Shown piece by piece: positions 27,261 to 34,694 of a DNA stretch of 64,000 nucleotides (position 1 is its first letter; the number at the start of each line of letters is the position of its first letter). Source of the stretch: Cerina litoralis (lineage in GTDB: Bacteria > Bacteroidota > Bacteroidia > Flavobacteriales > Flavobacteriaceae). The stretch covers positions 1-64,000 of the forward strand of contig JAIRBC010000005.1 of assembly GCA_022008415.1 (NCBI GenBank), written 5' to 3'. Made by a program: the position numbers and the translations under genes. The notes beneath the pieces are model-generated. The model did not search any database, was not told where the DNA came from, and worked only from the letters and a program-made list of their open reading frames with translations.

Positions 27261-27290
27261 AAAGCACCTCGAAAACGAGGTGCTTTTTTG
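27261..27290 (+). terminator. Rho-independent terminator of the HU gene
   Basis: AAAGCACCTCG and CGAGGTGCTTT form a perfect 11-bp stem around AAAA, followed by a T-run, 24 bases after the HU stop codon. The rest of the gap to 27570 shows nothing recognisable. Confidence 0.93.
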
Positions 27291-27569
27291 TTTAAAAGTG
27301 TTTTGCGGTTAACATTTTTTATCATATTTTTAATTCTGTACTGGTTTTAGCTTTTTGTGCGGTATCCGAAATGTCGGTTTCCGGCCCTTAACAAATCGAG
27401 CGGATTGTACACTTATGTATAAAAGCATTTTGGGGTAGCATTGACAGCTACGATTATCAAATGTGGTGAAATATAGGTGAACCTTGCCGGGGTTTGTCCA
27501 ACCAAGCAGAAATGTGATTTTACAGGTGAAAGAAGGGGTATAAACGGGTTTGTCAATAAATAATGGGAT

Positions 27570-28130
27570 ATGCTGGTTACAAAACCAAAGAAAGGAGAAC
27601 TTCTAATAGCGGAACCAACACTTACCGGTGATGTTTCCTTTAGCAGGTCTATCGTACTGCTGGCCGAGCACAACGAAGAAGGATCCGTAGGGTTTATCCT
27701 CAACAAACCTCTAGACTATAACATCAGTGAACTTATTACGGAAATAAACGTTCCATTTTCGGTATATAACGGAGGTCCGGTAGAACAAGACAACCTCTAT
27801 TTTTTGCATACGGTCCCCCATTTGATCGAAAATAGTATTGAAATTTCCAACGGAATATTCTGGGGAGGTGATTTTGATAATATTATCGACCTCGTCAACC
27901 AGAAAATTATAACAAGTTCGGATATCCGGTTTTTCCTTGGCTATTCGGGATGGGCCTCATTGCAATTGGATCAGGAGCTTACATCCAAATCTTGGGTCGT
28001 TGTACAGAATGAATATAAAAGCGATATCCTCAAAAAATCTGCCGATGCCTTTTGGAAGGAAAAAATGACGGAATTGGGAGGCGACTATCTGCTTTGGTCC
28101 AACGCTCCGGAAAACCCCAACCTCAATTAG
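27570..28130 (+). CDS. YqgE/AlgH-family protein
   Basis: A 186-residue soluble protein of the YqgE/AlgH (DUF179) family. 'KPKKGELLIAEPTLTGDVSFSRSIV' and 'EEGSVGFILNKPLDY' are the family signature, with 'YNGGPVEQDNLYFLH' and 'FLGYSGWASLQLDQEL' further on. The fold is known but the biochemical role is not; proposed roles are regulatory. Convergent with the class IV aminotransferase gene; the gap is 35 bases. Confidence 0.92.
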   Translation: MLVTKPKKGELLIAEPTLTGDVSFSRSIVLLAEHNEEGSVGFILNKPLDYNISELITEINVPFSVYNGGPVEQDNLYFLHTVPHLIENSIEISNGIFWGGDFDNIIDLVNQKIITSSDIRFFLGYSGWASLQLDQELTSKSWVVVQNEYKSDILKKSADAFWKEKMTELGGDYLLWSNAPENPNLN

Positions 28131-28165
28131 TGTCGTGTTGCTCGAGCGCTTTTAGTATGAAGGCA

Positions 28166-29026
28166 CTACGTTCTTTCCGCGATGGCCTTTGCGTTTAACT
28201 TGCCCAATAAATCCAATGCTACCTTAGTGCTGTACTCCTTTTTTCTGAATTTGGTTATTGGTCGTATACCCGTTATTGAGTTGGTAATAAACAGTTCATC
28301 CGCCTTCTGCAATTCGAAGGGGGAAATTGAAGATTCCTCAAACGCATAATTCCCAAGCCGTGTAAAAATTTCTTTTAACTTCTTTCGGATAATCCCATTG
28401 AGACACCCATCCATTATTGGCGGCGTTTTCACCGTATTGTTGACGACAAGAAAAATATTGGCATTTAGGGCCTCGACCACAAACTTGTTCTGGTTGAGCA
28501 ATAAACAATTGTCATAATTATTTTCATTAGAGAAAATGCTCCCCAGTACATGGGTCAATTTATTGCTCGTCTTTAAAGTGCTCAATTTATTGGCGTTCAC
28601 ATAAAAATCCTTAAAAAGTGCCACCTCATAGGAAGAAGGGTCCAACGTATAGTACGGATCTTTAAGGGCACTGGCCTCAATGATAAAAGAAACGTCGTTG
28701 CTCTTTGGCAGATAAAGTCCGCCGTTGTTCCTAAACACCGTTAACCGAACCCTGGCGGGGCTGTTTTCCATATCATTGGCCAAGATTACCCGTAAGAGTT
28801 GCTCTTGTAAAAACTCCATAGTAAAGGTCATTGGAATCTCCATGCGCAAAATCCTCATGGATGCCATAAGCCGAAGGTAATGGTCTTCCCAAAAGACAAT
28901 CTTGCCATTGATTATCCTTAAAGTTTCAAACAGGGCATCCCCATAGCGAAGTCCACGGTTTTCGTGATTTAAGAAATTGGTATCCTTTAGCAGTAAGGAG
29001 CCATTGAAATTTACCGTTGTATCCAT
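28166..29026 (-). CDS. Class IV PLP-dependent aminotransferase/lyase
   Basis: A 286-residue enzyme of the D-amino-acid/branched-chain aminotransferase and aminodeoxychorismate lyase (PabC) fold type IV. 'RGLRYGDALFETLRI' (about residues 24-38) and the PLP-Lys in 'LKTSNKLTHVLG' (about 157) are seen, with 'NIFLVVNNTVKTPPIMDGCL' and the late 'ELFITNSITGIRPI'. The last block favours aminodeoxychorismate lyase (folate route) or a D-amino-acid/branched-chain enzyme; I cannot separate them. 51 bases upstream lies the START-like gene on the same strand. Confidence 0.88.
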   Translation of the reverse strand: MDTTVNFNGSLLLKDTNFLNHENRGLRYGDALFETLRIINGKIVFWEDHYLRLMASMRILRMEIPMTFTMEFLQEQLLRVILANDMENSPARVRLTVFRNNGGLYLPKSNDVSFIIEASALKDPYYTLDPSSYEVALFKDFYVNANKLSTLKTSNKLTHVLGSIFSNENNYDNCLLLNQNKFVVEALNANIFLVVNNTVKTPPIMDGCLNGIIRKKLKEIFTRLGNYAFEESSISPFELQKADELFITNSITGIRPITKFRKKEYSTKVALDLLGKLNAKAIAERT

Positions 29027-29077
29027 TAAAAAGCCTTGAAATATTCAAGGCCAAATATACCTATAAATAGGCAATAA

Positions 29078-29461
29078 CTAGGACGAACCTAAAACCTGTT
29101 TTAAGCTGGAAACTTGGTTCTGCCACAACATTTTAGCCTCTTCCACTTCGTCCTCTTCGGCAAAATCCGTAATAAACAACGACACATCCGAGGTAATATC
29201 ATCTACAATTATCTTCAGTTCAAAAAAGCTGCCATCGTCCTCCTCAGCCCATGCAAACCTCACAAATTCGTCGTTTTTACGTTTTAGCAGTTTGGCTTCT
29301 TCTTCAGCTCCGTCCCAAATAAAACGAAAAATTTCTCCTCGGGAATTCACATTATCGGCAAACCATTCGGACAATCCCGATGGGGTAGCTATATATTGAA
29401 AAAGAAGTTTTGGAGATGATTGTATTACAAACTCTAGCTCGAACCTAACCTTGTCGCTCAT
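29078..29461 (-). CDS. START-like/SRPBCC domain protein
   Basis: A 127-residue small protein with the helix-grip ligand pocket of the START/AHSA1 superfamily. 'QSSPKLLFQYIATPSGLSEWF' (about residues 13-33) is the typical first helix, and 'SLFITDFAEEDEVEEAKMLW' with the final helix completes the fold. The family is conserved next to the class IV aminotransferase in Flavobacteriaceae. The ligand is unknown. Confidence 0.85.
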   Translation of the reverse strand: MSDKVRFELEFVIQSSPKLLFQYIATPSGLSEWFADNVNSRGEIFRFIWDGAEEEAKLLKRKNDEFVRFAWAEEDDGSFFELKIIVDDITSDVSLFITDFAEEDEVEEAKMLWQNQVSSLKQVLGSS

Positions 29462-29542
29462 TCTTTGTTTAATTTAACGGACAATATATATATTTCTACA
29501 TGATAAAAAAATAATTGCCCTATATTATTTTAGGGATTCTTA

Positions 29543-29575
29543 TTTGGCAAGTGAAGAAATTAAACTTTATATTTG
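29543..29575 (+). promoter_or_regulatory. Probable promoter of the tRNA-Met locus
   Basis: TTTG (29543-29546), 21 bases, TATATTTG (29568-29575). It precedes the decayed tRNA copies, so their transcription together with the intact tRNA is likely. Confidence 0.6.
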
Positions 29576-29593
29576 CAGCCGCTTAAAAAGCCT

Positions 29594-29617
29594 ATGGCAA
29601 GGTATTTCGGTCCGGTA
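29594..29617 (+). pseudogene. Most decayed tRNA-Met 5' fragment
   Basis: ATGGCAAGGTATTTCGGTCC plus GGTA aligns with the 5' end of the intact tRNA (ATGGCGAGGTAGCTCAGGC...GGTTA) with several substitutions and one indel. This is the first of a series of partial copies. Confidence 0.45.
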
Positions 29618-29660
29618 AGGTCTTATGGCCTCACGCCCGTCTTTTTTGTAAATACTCACA

Positions 29661-29721
29661 GGGAGCGCAGGATTCATAGCCCTGGGACAAAAAAATTATG
29701 GCGAGGTAGCTCAGGCGGTTA
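29661..29721 (+). pseudogene. Partial tRNA-Met copies (anticodon arm, then 5' half)
   Basis: 29664-29684 repeats the anticodon arm of the functional tRNA (CAGGATTCATAGCCCTG) and then diverges into GGACAAAAAAATTAT. 29700-29721 repeats its first 22 bases exactly, up to the D loop, and is then broken by the palindrome at 29722-29754. Confidence 0.75.
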
Positions 29722-29754
29722 CCCGCCCGTACCGAATGGCACGTTCGGGCGGGG
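29722..29754. repeat. REP-like palindrome inserted in a tRNA D loop
   Basis: CCCGCCCG and CGGGCGGG arms form a perfect 8-bp stem around an imperfect centre. It separates GGCGGTTA from GAGCGCAGG, which are adjacent in the intact tRNA-Met, so it lies within the D arm of a tRNA copy. Confidence 0.75.
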
Positions 29755-29790
29755 AGCGCAGGACTCATAACCCTGGGACAAAAAAATTAT
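29755..29790 (+). pseudogene. Second partial tRNA-Met anticodon arm
   Basis: AGCGCAGGACTCATAACCCTG matches the intact anticodon arm with one change, then GGACAAAAAAATTAT repeats 29685-29699 and abuts the functional tRNA. The T arm and 3' acceptor strand are absent. Confidence 0.75.
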
Positions 29791-29867
29791 GGCGAGGTAG
29801 CTCAGGCGGTTAGAGCGCAGGATTCATAACCCTGAGGTCGGGGGTTCAAGTCCCCCTCTCGCTACCA
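29791..29867 (+). tRNA. tRNA-Met (CAT)
   Basis: 77 bases with encoded CCA. Acceptor GGCGAGG pairs with TCTCGCT (G-U at both ends), D stem GCTC/GAGC, anticodon loop TTCATAA with CAT at its centre, T stem GGGGG/CCCCC with loop TTCAAGT. The first pair is G-U, not the C-A mismatch of initiator tRNA, so this is probably the elongator; tRNA-Ile with lysidine cannot be fully excluded. Confidence 0.92.
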
Positions 29868-29880
29868 GTTAACACTGGAA

Positions 29881-29909
29881 AACCCAAGATTTAGGTCTTG
29901 GGTTTTTTT
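29881..29909 (+). terminator. Rho-independent terminator after tRNA-Met
   Basis: ACCCAAG and CTTGGGT form the stem (loop ATTTAGGT region), followed by TTTTTTT, 13 bases after the tRNA CCA end. Confidence 0.9.
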
Positions 29910-29994
29910 ATTGGGTACAAGCCAATTATTACGCGTTCGTTTTGATGCTAAATAGGTCTTAATACGTTTGCGAAAACCTACCCAACTTACACTT

Positions 29995-30177
29995 TTATTC
30001 AATGGCCAACACGGGCACTTTGGAATGCAGGGTCAACAAATGGGTAAGTTTTCCTGACGAAGGGTCAAGGTAATGGCCTCCCCGACCCAGTCTTCGATCT
30101 GGTACGTCGTCGGCCGAAAAAAACCCATGAAAGCCGGCCAAAGTATTTTGATCGGACTGATGGGCGTCATTTGCCAT
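29995..30177 (-). pseudogene. C-terminal fragment of a universal stress protein
   Basis: An open frame of about 60 residues ending 'LTLHSKVPVLAIE', which has the look of a universal stress protein C-terminus (S/T-G-x-x-T-H ... VPVLAI). The ATP-binding N-terminal part of such a protein (about 200 residues) is missing. The fragment ends in the promoter region of the intact universal stress protein on the other strand, whose regulatory box (30157-30170) lies inside it. Relics of this kind also occur at 47960-48108. Confidence 0.5.
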
Positions 30178-30200
30178 AAGGATTCCCTTTCCTAGCTTTA
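30157..30200 (+). promoter_or_regulatory. MTGAY-N4-RTCAT box and -7 element, universal stress protein
   Basis: CTGAT-GGGC-GTCAT (30157-30170), 22 bases, TAGCTTTA (30193-30200). ATG follows at 30225. Same geometry as seven other promoters in the window (see findings). Confidence 0.7.
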
Positions 30201-30224
30201 GGGTCGACTTAAAATTGTAAGGTG

Positions 30225-31010
30225 ATGAAGAAAATTTTATATGCCACCGATTATTCAGAGAATTCGGTGCCGGCACTACGTTTCAGCTATGCACTAAGTA
30301 AGGAATTGGATGCAGAACTGATGGTGTTGCATGTATTTGAGTTGCAACTCACATTGGAGACTACCTTTTCGCACAGTTATTCCCGAGAACAGATACGAAC
30401 CTTTGCCAACCATCGTGAAAAACTGATATCGTTTTGTAGCCAACATCTACAAAACGAACCCCAACCTTTGAAGATTACCTGGAAAATTGACGAAGGTCAT
30501 CCCACCCCCGATACCATCATCGAAAATGCCATGGAACTCGATGCCGATATCATTGTGGTAGGCTCCAACAGCGGAAATCGAGAGCGCGGAAATTTCCTGG
30601 GCAGCACTACAAGCGAACTTATGAATTTGGCACCTTGCCCCGTGTTGGCCATACCTAACGACACCGATTTTCACGGGTTCAAAAAAATAGTCTACGCTAC
30701 TAATTTTGAGAGGTTCGATATTTTTTCCATTCAAAAAATGGTAAACCTGGCCCAAACTTTTAAGGCCAGTATCCATTTGATACAGGTAACCACAAAGGAA
30801 ACGGATATTAGCGAGGATCAAATGAATTGGTTCAAAAATGTGCTGAGGCATAAAGTCGGATATGGGGATATTCAATTCGATCTTAGGTATGGGGAAGATG
30901 TCTTTGAAACTTTACAAATGTATATCAGTGAAATTGATCCCGATTTGGTCGCCATGTTGGAGCATGAGGACCATAACCATGTAAAAAGTTCCCCATCGCA
31001 ATCTAGTTAA
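30225..31010 (+). CDS. Two-domain universal stress protein
   Basis: A 261-residue cytoplasmic protein with two UspA domains in tandem. Domain 1 begins 'MKKILYATDYSENSVPALRF' and has the ATP-binding 'VVGSNSGNRERGNFLGSTTS' with 'CPVLAIP'. Domain 2 begins at about residue 155 ('FKKIVYATNFERFDIFS') but ends at 'DPDLVAMLEHEDHNHV' and lacks the usual final helix and strand, so the protein looks C-terminally shortened by about 20 residues. The start is ATG 30225; the GTG just before it is less likely. Controlled by the box at 30157. The phosphoribosyltransferase gene 102 bases downstream has no box of its own and may be co-transcribed. Confidence 0.9.
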   Translation: MKKILYATDYSENSVPALRFSYALSKELDAELMVLHVFELQLTLETTFSHSYSREQIRTFANHREKLISFCSQHLQNEPQPLKITWKIDEGHPTPDTIIENAMELDADIIVVGSNSGNRERGNFLGSTTSELMNLAPCPVLAIPNDTDFHGFKKIVYATNFERFDIFSIQKMVNLAQTFKASIHLIQVTTKETDISEDQMNWFKNVLRHKVGYGDIQFDLRYGEDVFETLQMYISEIDPDLVAMLEHEDHNHVKSSPSQSS

Positions 31011-31112
31011 GCTTACAAAAAACGAAGGACCCGTCGATTTATTGAGCCATCAAAATAATAACGTCGGAAGTTTATAAATCTTCCACATAAATTTCCATAA
31101 AATTAAAAGAAA

Positions 31113-31748
31113 ATGTTCGAAGATAGAATTGATGCAGGAACGCAACTAGTTAAAAAATTAAAAAGGTTTAAAGACGATGACGCTGTCGTTTTGGCGATAC
31201 CTAGGGGTGGACTCCCCATAGGCGCTATAGTGGCAAAGGCCTTAAATGCTCTATTGGACGTGGTACTGACCAAAAAAATTGGTCATCCGTCAAATAAAGA
31301 ATACGGCATCGGCGCTGTGAGTGTGGAAGATATAATCCTGACCAACACTAAGGGGATTACCCAAGGATATATCGAGAAAGAAATTGTAGAAATCCGCAAG
31401 AAGCTAAAAGAAGGACACGAGCAATATTACAGGAACCGTACGCCCCAGAAGGTCAAGGGCAAGACCGTAATTGTCGTGGATGACGGAATCGCTACCGGCA
31501 ATACCTTATTGGCCACCGTAGCGCTTATACACAAACAAAGACCAAAAAAAATAGTAGTGGCGGTACCCGTGGCTCCAAATTCGGTGATATCAAAATTTAA
31601 ATCAGAACCAAAAATCAATGAAGTAATCTGTATAAAGGCACCCCATAACTTTCAGGCCGTGGGGCAGTTTTATAAAAATTTCGAACAAGTTTCGGATTCA
31701 GAAGCGATCGCCTTGTTGGAAGAAGGCTGTCAACGGATAGCGGACTAG
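31113..31748 (+). CDS. Phosphoribosyltransferase-family protein
   Basis: A 211-residue type I PRTase-fold protein. The PRPP loop is 'VIVVDDGIATGNTLLA' (about residues 117-132) and the N-terminal 'VLAIPRGGLPIGAIVAKAL' (about 27-45) is typical of the stress-cluster PRTases found near universal stress proteins and Dps in many bacteria. The acceptor base is unknown. It follows the universal stress protein gene on the same strand. Confidence 0.88.
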   Translation: MFEDRIDAGTQLVKKLKRFKDDDAVVLAIPRGGLPIGAIVAKALNALLDVVLTKKIGHPSNKEYGIGAVSVEDIILTNTKGITQGYIEKEIVEIRKKLKEGHEQYYRNRTPQKVKGKTVIVVDDGIATGNTLLATVALIHKQRPKKIVVAVPVAPNSVISKFKSEPKINEVICIKAPHNFQAVGQFYKNFEQVSDSEAIALLEEGCQRIAD

Positions 31749-31986
31749 TTGTTGATGCTCATGACACCCTAGATGGTGGTTAAATACGTATCGCTCCAAT
31801 ACAGTCTCAAGGTTTGCTATCATTGGGGGGTGGTTTATTGCTCGTAATCTTAGCAATGCCTTTTATTTCCATAATAACGGTTTGTCGGGGGTAATATAGA
31901 AAGCGTAAGATGCCGGACAATACAAAGAACCCGTAGGCCGGATTCCTATAGGCCGCTACTGTTGCTAACACAAATTGGTGACCGAA

Positions 31987-32259
31987 TTATACCGCTGAAA
32001 TTTCCGATGAGCGGCCACCACCGTAAATTTTGGGAGCCATTGCTTTTGGGTAATTGGGAGTTTGCATAGGATACCCGATCCGGAAAAGTTCCCGTTTTAC
32101 CTTTTGAAAAGCTGTAACATTGGCATACACAAAAAACATCGTGCCATTGTCCACATTGATGTCGACAATGCGTACATCTAGAATTCGGCTCAGGTTTCTT
32201 ATAATCTTTCCTTTGCCTTTATTGCACTTCAAGTTTTTTAAGGTTACTAAAGCTTTCAT
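31987..32259 (-). CDS. HMA-like small protein with a lost metal motif
   Basis: A 90-residue protein with the beta-alpha-beta-beta-alpha-beta order of heavy-metal-associated domains: 'ALVTLKNLKCNKGKGKIIR' as strand-loop-helix, 'RIVDINVDNGTMFFVYAN' as strands 2-3, 'AFQKVKRELFRIGYPMQ' as the last helix and strand. The metal-binding MxCxxC is reduced to 'LKCNKG', with one Cys, so classic Cu(I) chelation by a Cys pair is not possible in a monomer. Under control of the shared box at 32286-32329. It could be a protein-interaction or dimer-type binding domain. Function unknown. Confidence 0.65.
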   Translation of the reverse strand: MKALVTLKNLKCNKGKGKIIRNLSRILDVRIVDINVDNGTMFFVYANVTAFQKVKRELFRIGYPMQTPNYPKAMAPKIYGGGRSSEISAV

Positions 32260-32285
32260 TTCGGTATCATTTTAGGGTTCTTGTA

Positions 32286-32329
32286 CTAATATATCAACTA
32301 ATATCGGATAGGGAAATGACTTTGGTCAT
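32286..32329 (-). promoter_or_regulatory. MTGAY-N4-RTCAT box and -7 element, HMA-like gene
   Basis: Minus strand: ATGAC-CAAA-GTCAT (complement of 32316-32329), 22 bases, TATATTAG (complement of 32286-32293). The ATG is 26 bases further on. Confidence 0.7.
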
Positions 32330-32504
32330 TTAACAAAAAATTAGCTGACTTTAGAGGCTCACCCCCCGGTACTTCCCCATCCATTAAGGATTTTTTTGGA
32401 TCAATTTTTTAACACAGGGTTGCTTTTTCCATCGCATTGATTGCGTTGAAACCACGGAGGACGGTCCGCGCTCCCGGGGTGCCCTTGGTTTACTAAAATT
32501 CGGT

Positions 32505-33665
32505 TTACCCTTTGATGACGGCCAGCGGTTGTAAAGAAACCTGTACGTCCACCAACGCTTCCTGGTTTGCCATTACCTCATCTATGTCTTTATATGAACT
32601 AGGGGCTTCGTCCAGATCTCCGCGATGACGTATGGCATGGAGTACACCTTGATCCGTAAGCATTTTTCTTTCTTCCTCCAAGTCCAAGGTCTTTCGGGCC
32701 TGGGTCCTGCTCATAACCCTTCCGGCCCCGTGGGAACATGATTCGAACGACTCGGCATTTCCTTTGCCCTTCACCAGGAAAGATCGGGTGCCCTGGGAAC
32801 CGGGAATCATGCCCCATTCCCCTTTCCGGGCGCGTGTGGCCCCTTTGCGATGTACAATGACCGACTCGCCAAAATGTTCTTCCCAAGTAGCAAAGTTGTG
32901 GGGTTTATTGATGAAATCCGCAAATTCCACTTCGGGCAGAATTTCCGTAAATGCCAACTTTGTCCGCTCCATCATCAGTTTTCGGTTGGCCAATGCAAAA
33001 TCTATACAATAGTGCATTTCATTCCAGTATAGGTCGAAATATTCGGAATCTTCCGGTATAAATGCCAGGTCTTTGGGAACCTTTTCCCCCAAGGCCCTAT
33101 TTTTCTCCTTGGCGATATCATTGTAGTGGTTCGCCACAGTAAAGCCAATGTTTCTGGAACCCGAGTGGATCATGATCCAGATATATCCATCAGACCCGTT
33201 CTGTATTTCTATAAAGTGGTTTCCCCCGCCCAACGTGCCGACCTGATAAAGGGCACTTTTATATTCCTGTTCCACTATGGGCAGATTTTCCTTTTTCACG
33301 GGCATCCATACTTCATCCTGTGGCGTCTCATGGCGATTAAATCCCACGGGGACGGTTTTTCGGATAATGGACATTATTTCCTTCAACTTCGGTGTTTCTA
33401 TATGTGTCAGGTTGGTCCGCAAGGAACACATCCCACACCCTATATCTACCCCTACGGCATTGGGGATCACAGCTCCCTTGGTGGCCAATATGGCACCGAT
33501 GGGCATGCCATAACCCTGATGCGTATCGGGCATGATGGCAATATGTTTAAAGGCAAAGGGGAGGTTCGCAAGATTACGGGCCTGCTCCAGTGCCCCCTCT
33601 TCCATCTCGTTCTCCTTCAACCATAGTTTTATCGGTAATTTTTCGGTTCTAATGACATCTTTCAT
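32505..33665 (-). CDS. rtcB: RtcB-family RNA ligase
   Basis: A 386-residue GTP- and manganese-dependent 3'-phosphate/2',3'-cyclic phosphate RNA ligase used in RNA repair. The metal-binding Asp/Cys block 'NAVGVDIGCGMCSL' (about residues 66-79), 'TLGGGNHFIEIQ', 'MIHSGSRNIGF' and the guanylylated His in 'ESCSHGAGRVMSR' are intact. The start is ATG 33665; the longer frame starts in repeat DNA. No archease or RtcR gene is nearby. Its likely promoter lies about 240 bases upstream (33907-33950), giving a long leader with a double hairpin. Confidence 0.94.
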   Translation of the reverse strand: MKDVIRTEKLPIKLWLKENEMEEGALEQARNLANLPFAFKHIAIMPDTHQGYGMPIGAILATKGAVIPNAVGVDIGCGMCSLRTNLTHIETPKLKEIMSIIRKTVPVGFNRHETPQDEVWMPVKKENLPIVEQEYKSALYQVGTLGGGNHFIEIQNGSDGYIWIMIHSGSRNIGFTVANHYNDIAKEKNRALGEKVPKDLAFIPEDSEYFDLYWNEMHYCIDFALANRKLMMERTKLAFTEILPEVEFADFINKPHNFATWEEHFGESVIVHRKGATRARKGEWGMIPGSQGTRSFLVKGKGNAESFESCSHGAGRVMSRTQARKTLDLEEERKMLTDQGVLHAIRHRGDLDEAPSSYKDIDEVMANQEALVDVQVSLQPLAVIKG

Positions 33666-33740
33666 ATCTTTCTCGTTTAATGGACATCTACATATTAAAT
33701 CTAAAGATTCCCCGATGGCTCTGCCTCGGGGTTTCCGATT

Positions 33741-33787
33741 CACCTCTCCTCGGGAGAGGTCGGAACTGCCTTTTTCGGCAGTTCCGG
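33741..33787 (-). repeat. Composite double-hairpin repeat, copy 1
   Basis: CCTCTCCTCGGGAGAGG (33743-33759) next to GGAACTGCC-TTTTT-CGGCAGTTCC (33762-33785). The same two-hairpin architecture in inverse orientation occurs at 57214-57268. Here it lies in the predicted leader of rtcB. The gap 33666-34140 contains otherwise only the rtcB and dps promoters. Confidence 0.75.
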
Positions 33788-33906
33788 GTGAGACAAAATA
33801 TAATATTTCGTTTTTTGGTCCATTCGACCAAAATGAAACCGGCGAAATGCCTCTATGGCCCCTGCCTCGAGGGTAGTCGGTTTTAAGAAATTTTTTATTT
33901 GAAACA

Positions 33907-33950
33907 CAAACATAGGGTCTCGTCTTAATATTACCAATGATAAGAATCAG
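33907..33950 (-). promoter_or_regulatory. MTGAY-N4-RTCAT box and -7 element, rtcB
   Basis: Minus strand: CTGAT-TCTT-ATCAT (complement of 33937-33950), 22 bases, perfect TATGTTTG (complement of 33907-33914). The next gene in this direction is rtcB, about 240 bases away. Confidence 0.7.
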
Positions 33951-34079
33951 TCCTGGATTTCGTCATGACCTTTTCTTTTACCTTCAAATATCGGTAAACG
34001 TTTCTTGAGACCTGTCGGTTTTATTTTACTATGGATTTAGGTTTTCCAGGGTGTTGTTTCGTATATTTTACAGATTGGA

Positions 34080-34123
34080 CTGACCAATATCATTCCACTT
34101 CTTGGAAAGCCCGCCTATCTTTG
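34080..34123 (+). promoter_or_regulatory. MTGAY-N4-RTCAT box and -7 element, dps
   Basis: CTGAC-CAAT-ATCAT (34080-34093), 22 bases, perfect TATCTTTG (34116-34123); ATG at 34141. Confidence 0.75.
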
Positions 34124-34140
34124 CTTCAAAACAAAAAAAC

Positions 34141-34608
34141 ATGGAAAATTTAGTAGGAATAGACCGGAAAAAAGCGGAGAAAATAGTAATCGAACTAAAT
34201 GTTTTATTGGCAGACTATGAAGTGTTCTACCAAAACCTAAGGGGTCTGCATTGGAACATAAGGGGGAAGGAATTCTTTGAACTGCACGAGAAATTCGAAG
34301 AACTGTACAAAGACGCGTTTGTAAAGATAGATGAGATCGCGGAACGTGTGCTGACCCTTGAAGGAGAACCTTTGCATACCTATACCGACTATCTAGAAAC
34401 AGCCGAGGTCAAAGAAGCAAAGAGTGTTACCGACGGGTCGCAAGGAGTCGAAATTGTAGTAGACAACTTTAGGGTCTTGGTCAAAAAAGAACGCAGTATT
34501 CTCGCGCTTGCTGCCGATGCTGCCGATGAGGGAACCGTGAGCTTGATGAGCGATTACATTACCGAAACGGAAAAAACACTATGGATGCTGAACTCCTATT
34601 TGGGTTAA
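34141..34608 (+). CDS. dps: Dps-family ferritin-like DNA-protection protein
   Basis: A 155-residue four-helix protein forming dodecameric iron-oxidising shells. The intersubunit ferroxidase ligands are visible in 'LRGLHWNIRGKEFFELHEKF' (His residues about 39 and 51) and 'YKDAFVKIDEIAERVLTLEG' (Asp and Glu). The final helix 'YITETEKTLWMLNSYLG' is typical. The start is ATG 34141, since the upstream in-frame ATG lies in the promoter. It protects DNA from Fe(II)/peroxide chemistry. Shares its promoter type with the stress protein and ftsH units. Confidence 0.95.
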   Translation: MENLVGIDRKKAEKIVIELNVLLADYEVFYQNLRGLHWNIRGKEFFELHEKFEELYKDAFVKIDEIAERVLTLEGEPLHTYTDYLETAEVKEAKSVTDGSQGVEIVVDNFRVLVKKERSILALAADAADEGTVSLMSDYITETEKTLWMLNSYLG

Positions 34609-34632
34609 TCTTATATTAGAGCATCCTAAAAG

Positions 34633-34666
34633 AGCCTATGAATTAAAAATCCATAGGCTTTTTTTT
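34633..34666 (+). terminator. Rho-independent terminator of dps
   Basis: AGCCTATG and CATAGGCT form an 8-bp stem with an AT-rich loop, then TTTTTTT, 24 bases after the dps stop codon. Confidence 0.92.
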
Positions 34667-34694
34667 AGAGCTGGATTAAAGGAACCGTCCCGAT

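Noticed and set aside
29661..29867. CRISPR-like array of repeats and spacers at the tRNA locus
   Set aside because: The repeated units are pieces of tRNA-Met and its leader, of unequal length, with no uniform spacers.
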